DNA of 6,207 bases from an uncultured Collinsella sp. (GTDB taxonomy: Bacteria; Actinomycetota; Coriobacteriia; Coriobacteriales; Coriobacteriaceae), in assembly GCA_938045085.1 (NCBI GenBank), contig CALINZ010000012.1:1-6207 (forward strand), in the 5' to 3' direction. How positions within the stretch are numbered: the first letter of the stretch is position 1; each line of letters starts with the position of its first letter. Under the pieces are notes generated by a model. It saw nothing but the letters and a program-made list of their open reading frames with translations, searched no databases and was not told the DNA's origin. The position numbers and the translations under genes are program-made. Positions 6,105 through 6,207 of this stretch are shown piece by piece.

Positions 6105-6106
6105 GG
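6089..6106. promoter_or_regulatory. Dyad overlapping the -35 element
   Basis: CCTTG (6089-6093) and CAAGG (6102-6106) are inverted copies separated by eight bases and overlap the -35 hexamer of the importer promoter. The spacer contains TAAAGT, also found in the right arm of the palindrome 44 bp away. It may be a regulator site, but the arms are short and chance is possible. Confidence 0.3.
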
Positions 6107-6176
6107 GAGAGGTTGCCCGGCGTGGGCGGGGAGCGGCGCGTAATTAAGTTTCCTGCTCTACAGTCCTGCGCAAGAC

Positions 6177-6199
6177 GGAAAGCACATTAAGTGCTTTCC
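6177..6199. terminator. Perfect hairpin at the right edge, possible terminator
   Basis: GGAAAGCAC (6177-6185) and GTGCTTTCC (6191-6199) form a perfect 9-bp stem around ATTAA. Read rightwards it is followed by only TTT; read leftwards it is followed by GTCTTG, with no clean U-tract. It may end a leftward gene lying beyond the window, insulating the importer promoter, or be a protein site. Confidence 0.4.
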
Positions 6200-6207
6200 T
6201 TTGCGTG

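Noticed and set aside
6151..6169. Two TCCTGC direct repeats 13 bp apart upstream of the importer promoter
   Set aside because: The repeats are only six bases long and have no symmetry with the promoter; chance is a sufficient explanation.
1..6207. CRISPR array, tRNA, rRNA, transposase or phage genes
   Set aside because: No regularly spaced repeats, cloverleaf with CCA-end signature, rRNA stretch, or recombinase or transposase motif was seen on either strand.

Overview
The window looks like a piece of a high-GC actinobacterial genome, most likely a gut Coriobacteriia of the Collinsella type. This is inferred from three things: the GC-rich third codon positions (long spurious antisense frames run across every gene), a substrate-binding lipoprotein with a Tat-like leader, and a divergent EF-G paralogue. 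No rRNA or other taxonomic marker is present, so the genus is a guess.

Layout from left to right. Bases 1-249 hold no gene. They contain a long imperfect inverted repeat (21-99) with two mutually exclusive hairpins, then a weak promoter candidate and a dyad that overlaps the next gene's ribosome binding site. Bases 250-1233 (+) encode a membrane-anchored or secreted DNA/RNA non-specific endonuclease of the DNA-entry nuclease (EndA-like) family. A strong bidirectional terminator (1295-1329) separates it from a convergent gene at 1363-3438 (-). That gene encodes a full-length EF-G-like translation factor whose GTPase motifs differ at several key positions. Its 5' leader and a weak promoter candidate occupy about 3439-3641.

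The right half is a complete polar amino acid ABC importer operon, read leftwards: substrate-binding lipoprotein (5159-6019), permease (4506-5159) and ATPase (3749-4513). The genes overlap by 1 and 8 nt, so translation is probably coupled. The operon has a recognisable promoter (6076-6104), two dyad sequences that could be operators, and a rho-independent terminator (3675-3715). The binding protein would capture an amino acid outside the membrane, the permease (probably as a homodimer) would form the channel, and the ATPase would drive uptake. The sequence does not identify the substrate.

No CRISPR array, tRNA, rRNA, transposase or phage gene was seen, and there is no clear new multi-gene system. 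The points most worth following are the degenerate G motifs of the EF-G paralogue, the structured repeat at the left edge, and the dyads around the transporter promoter and the nuclease start.
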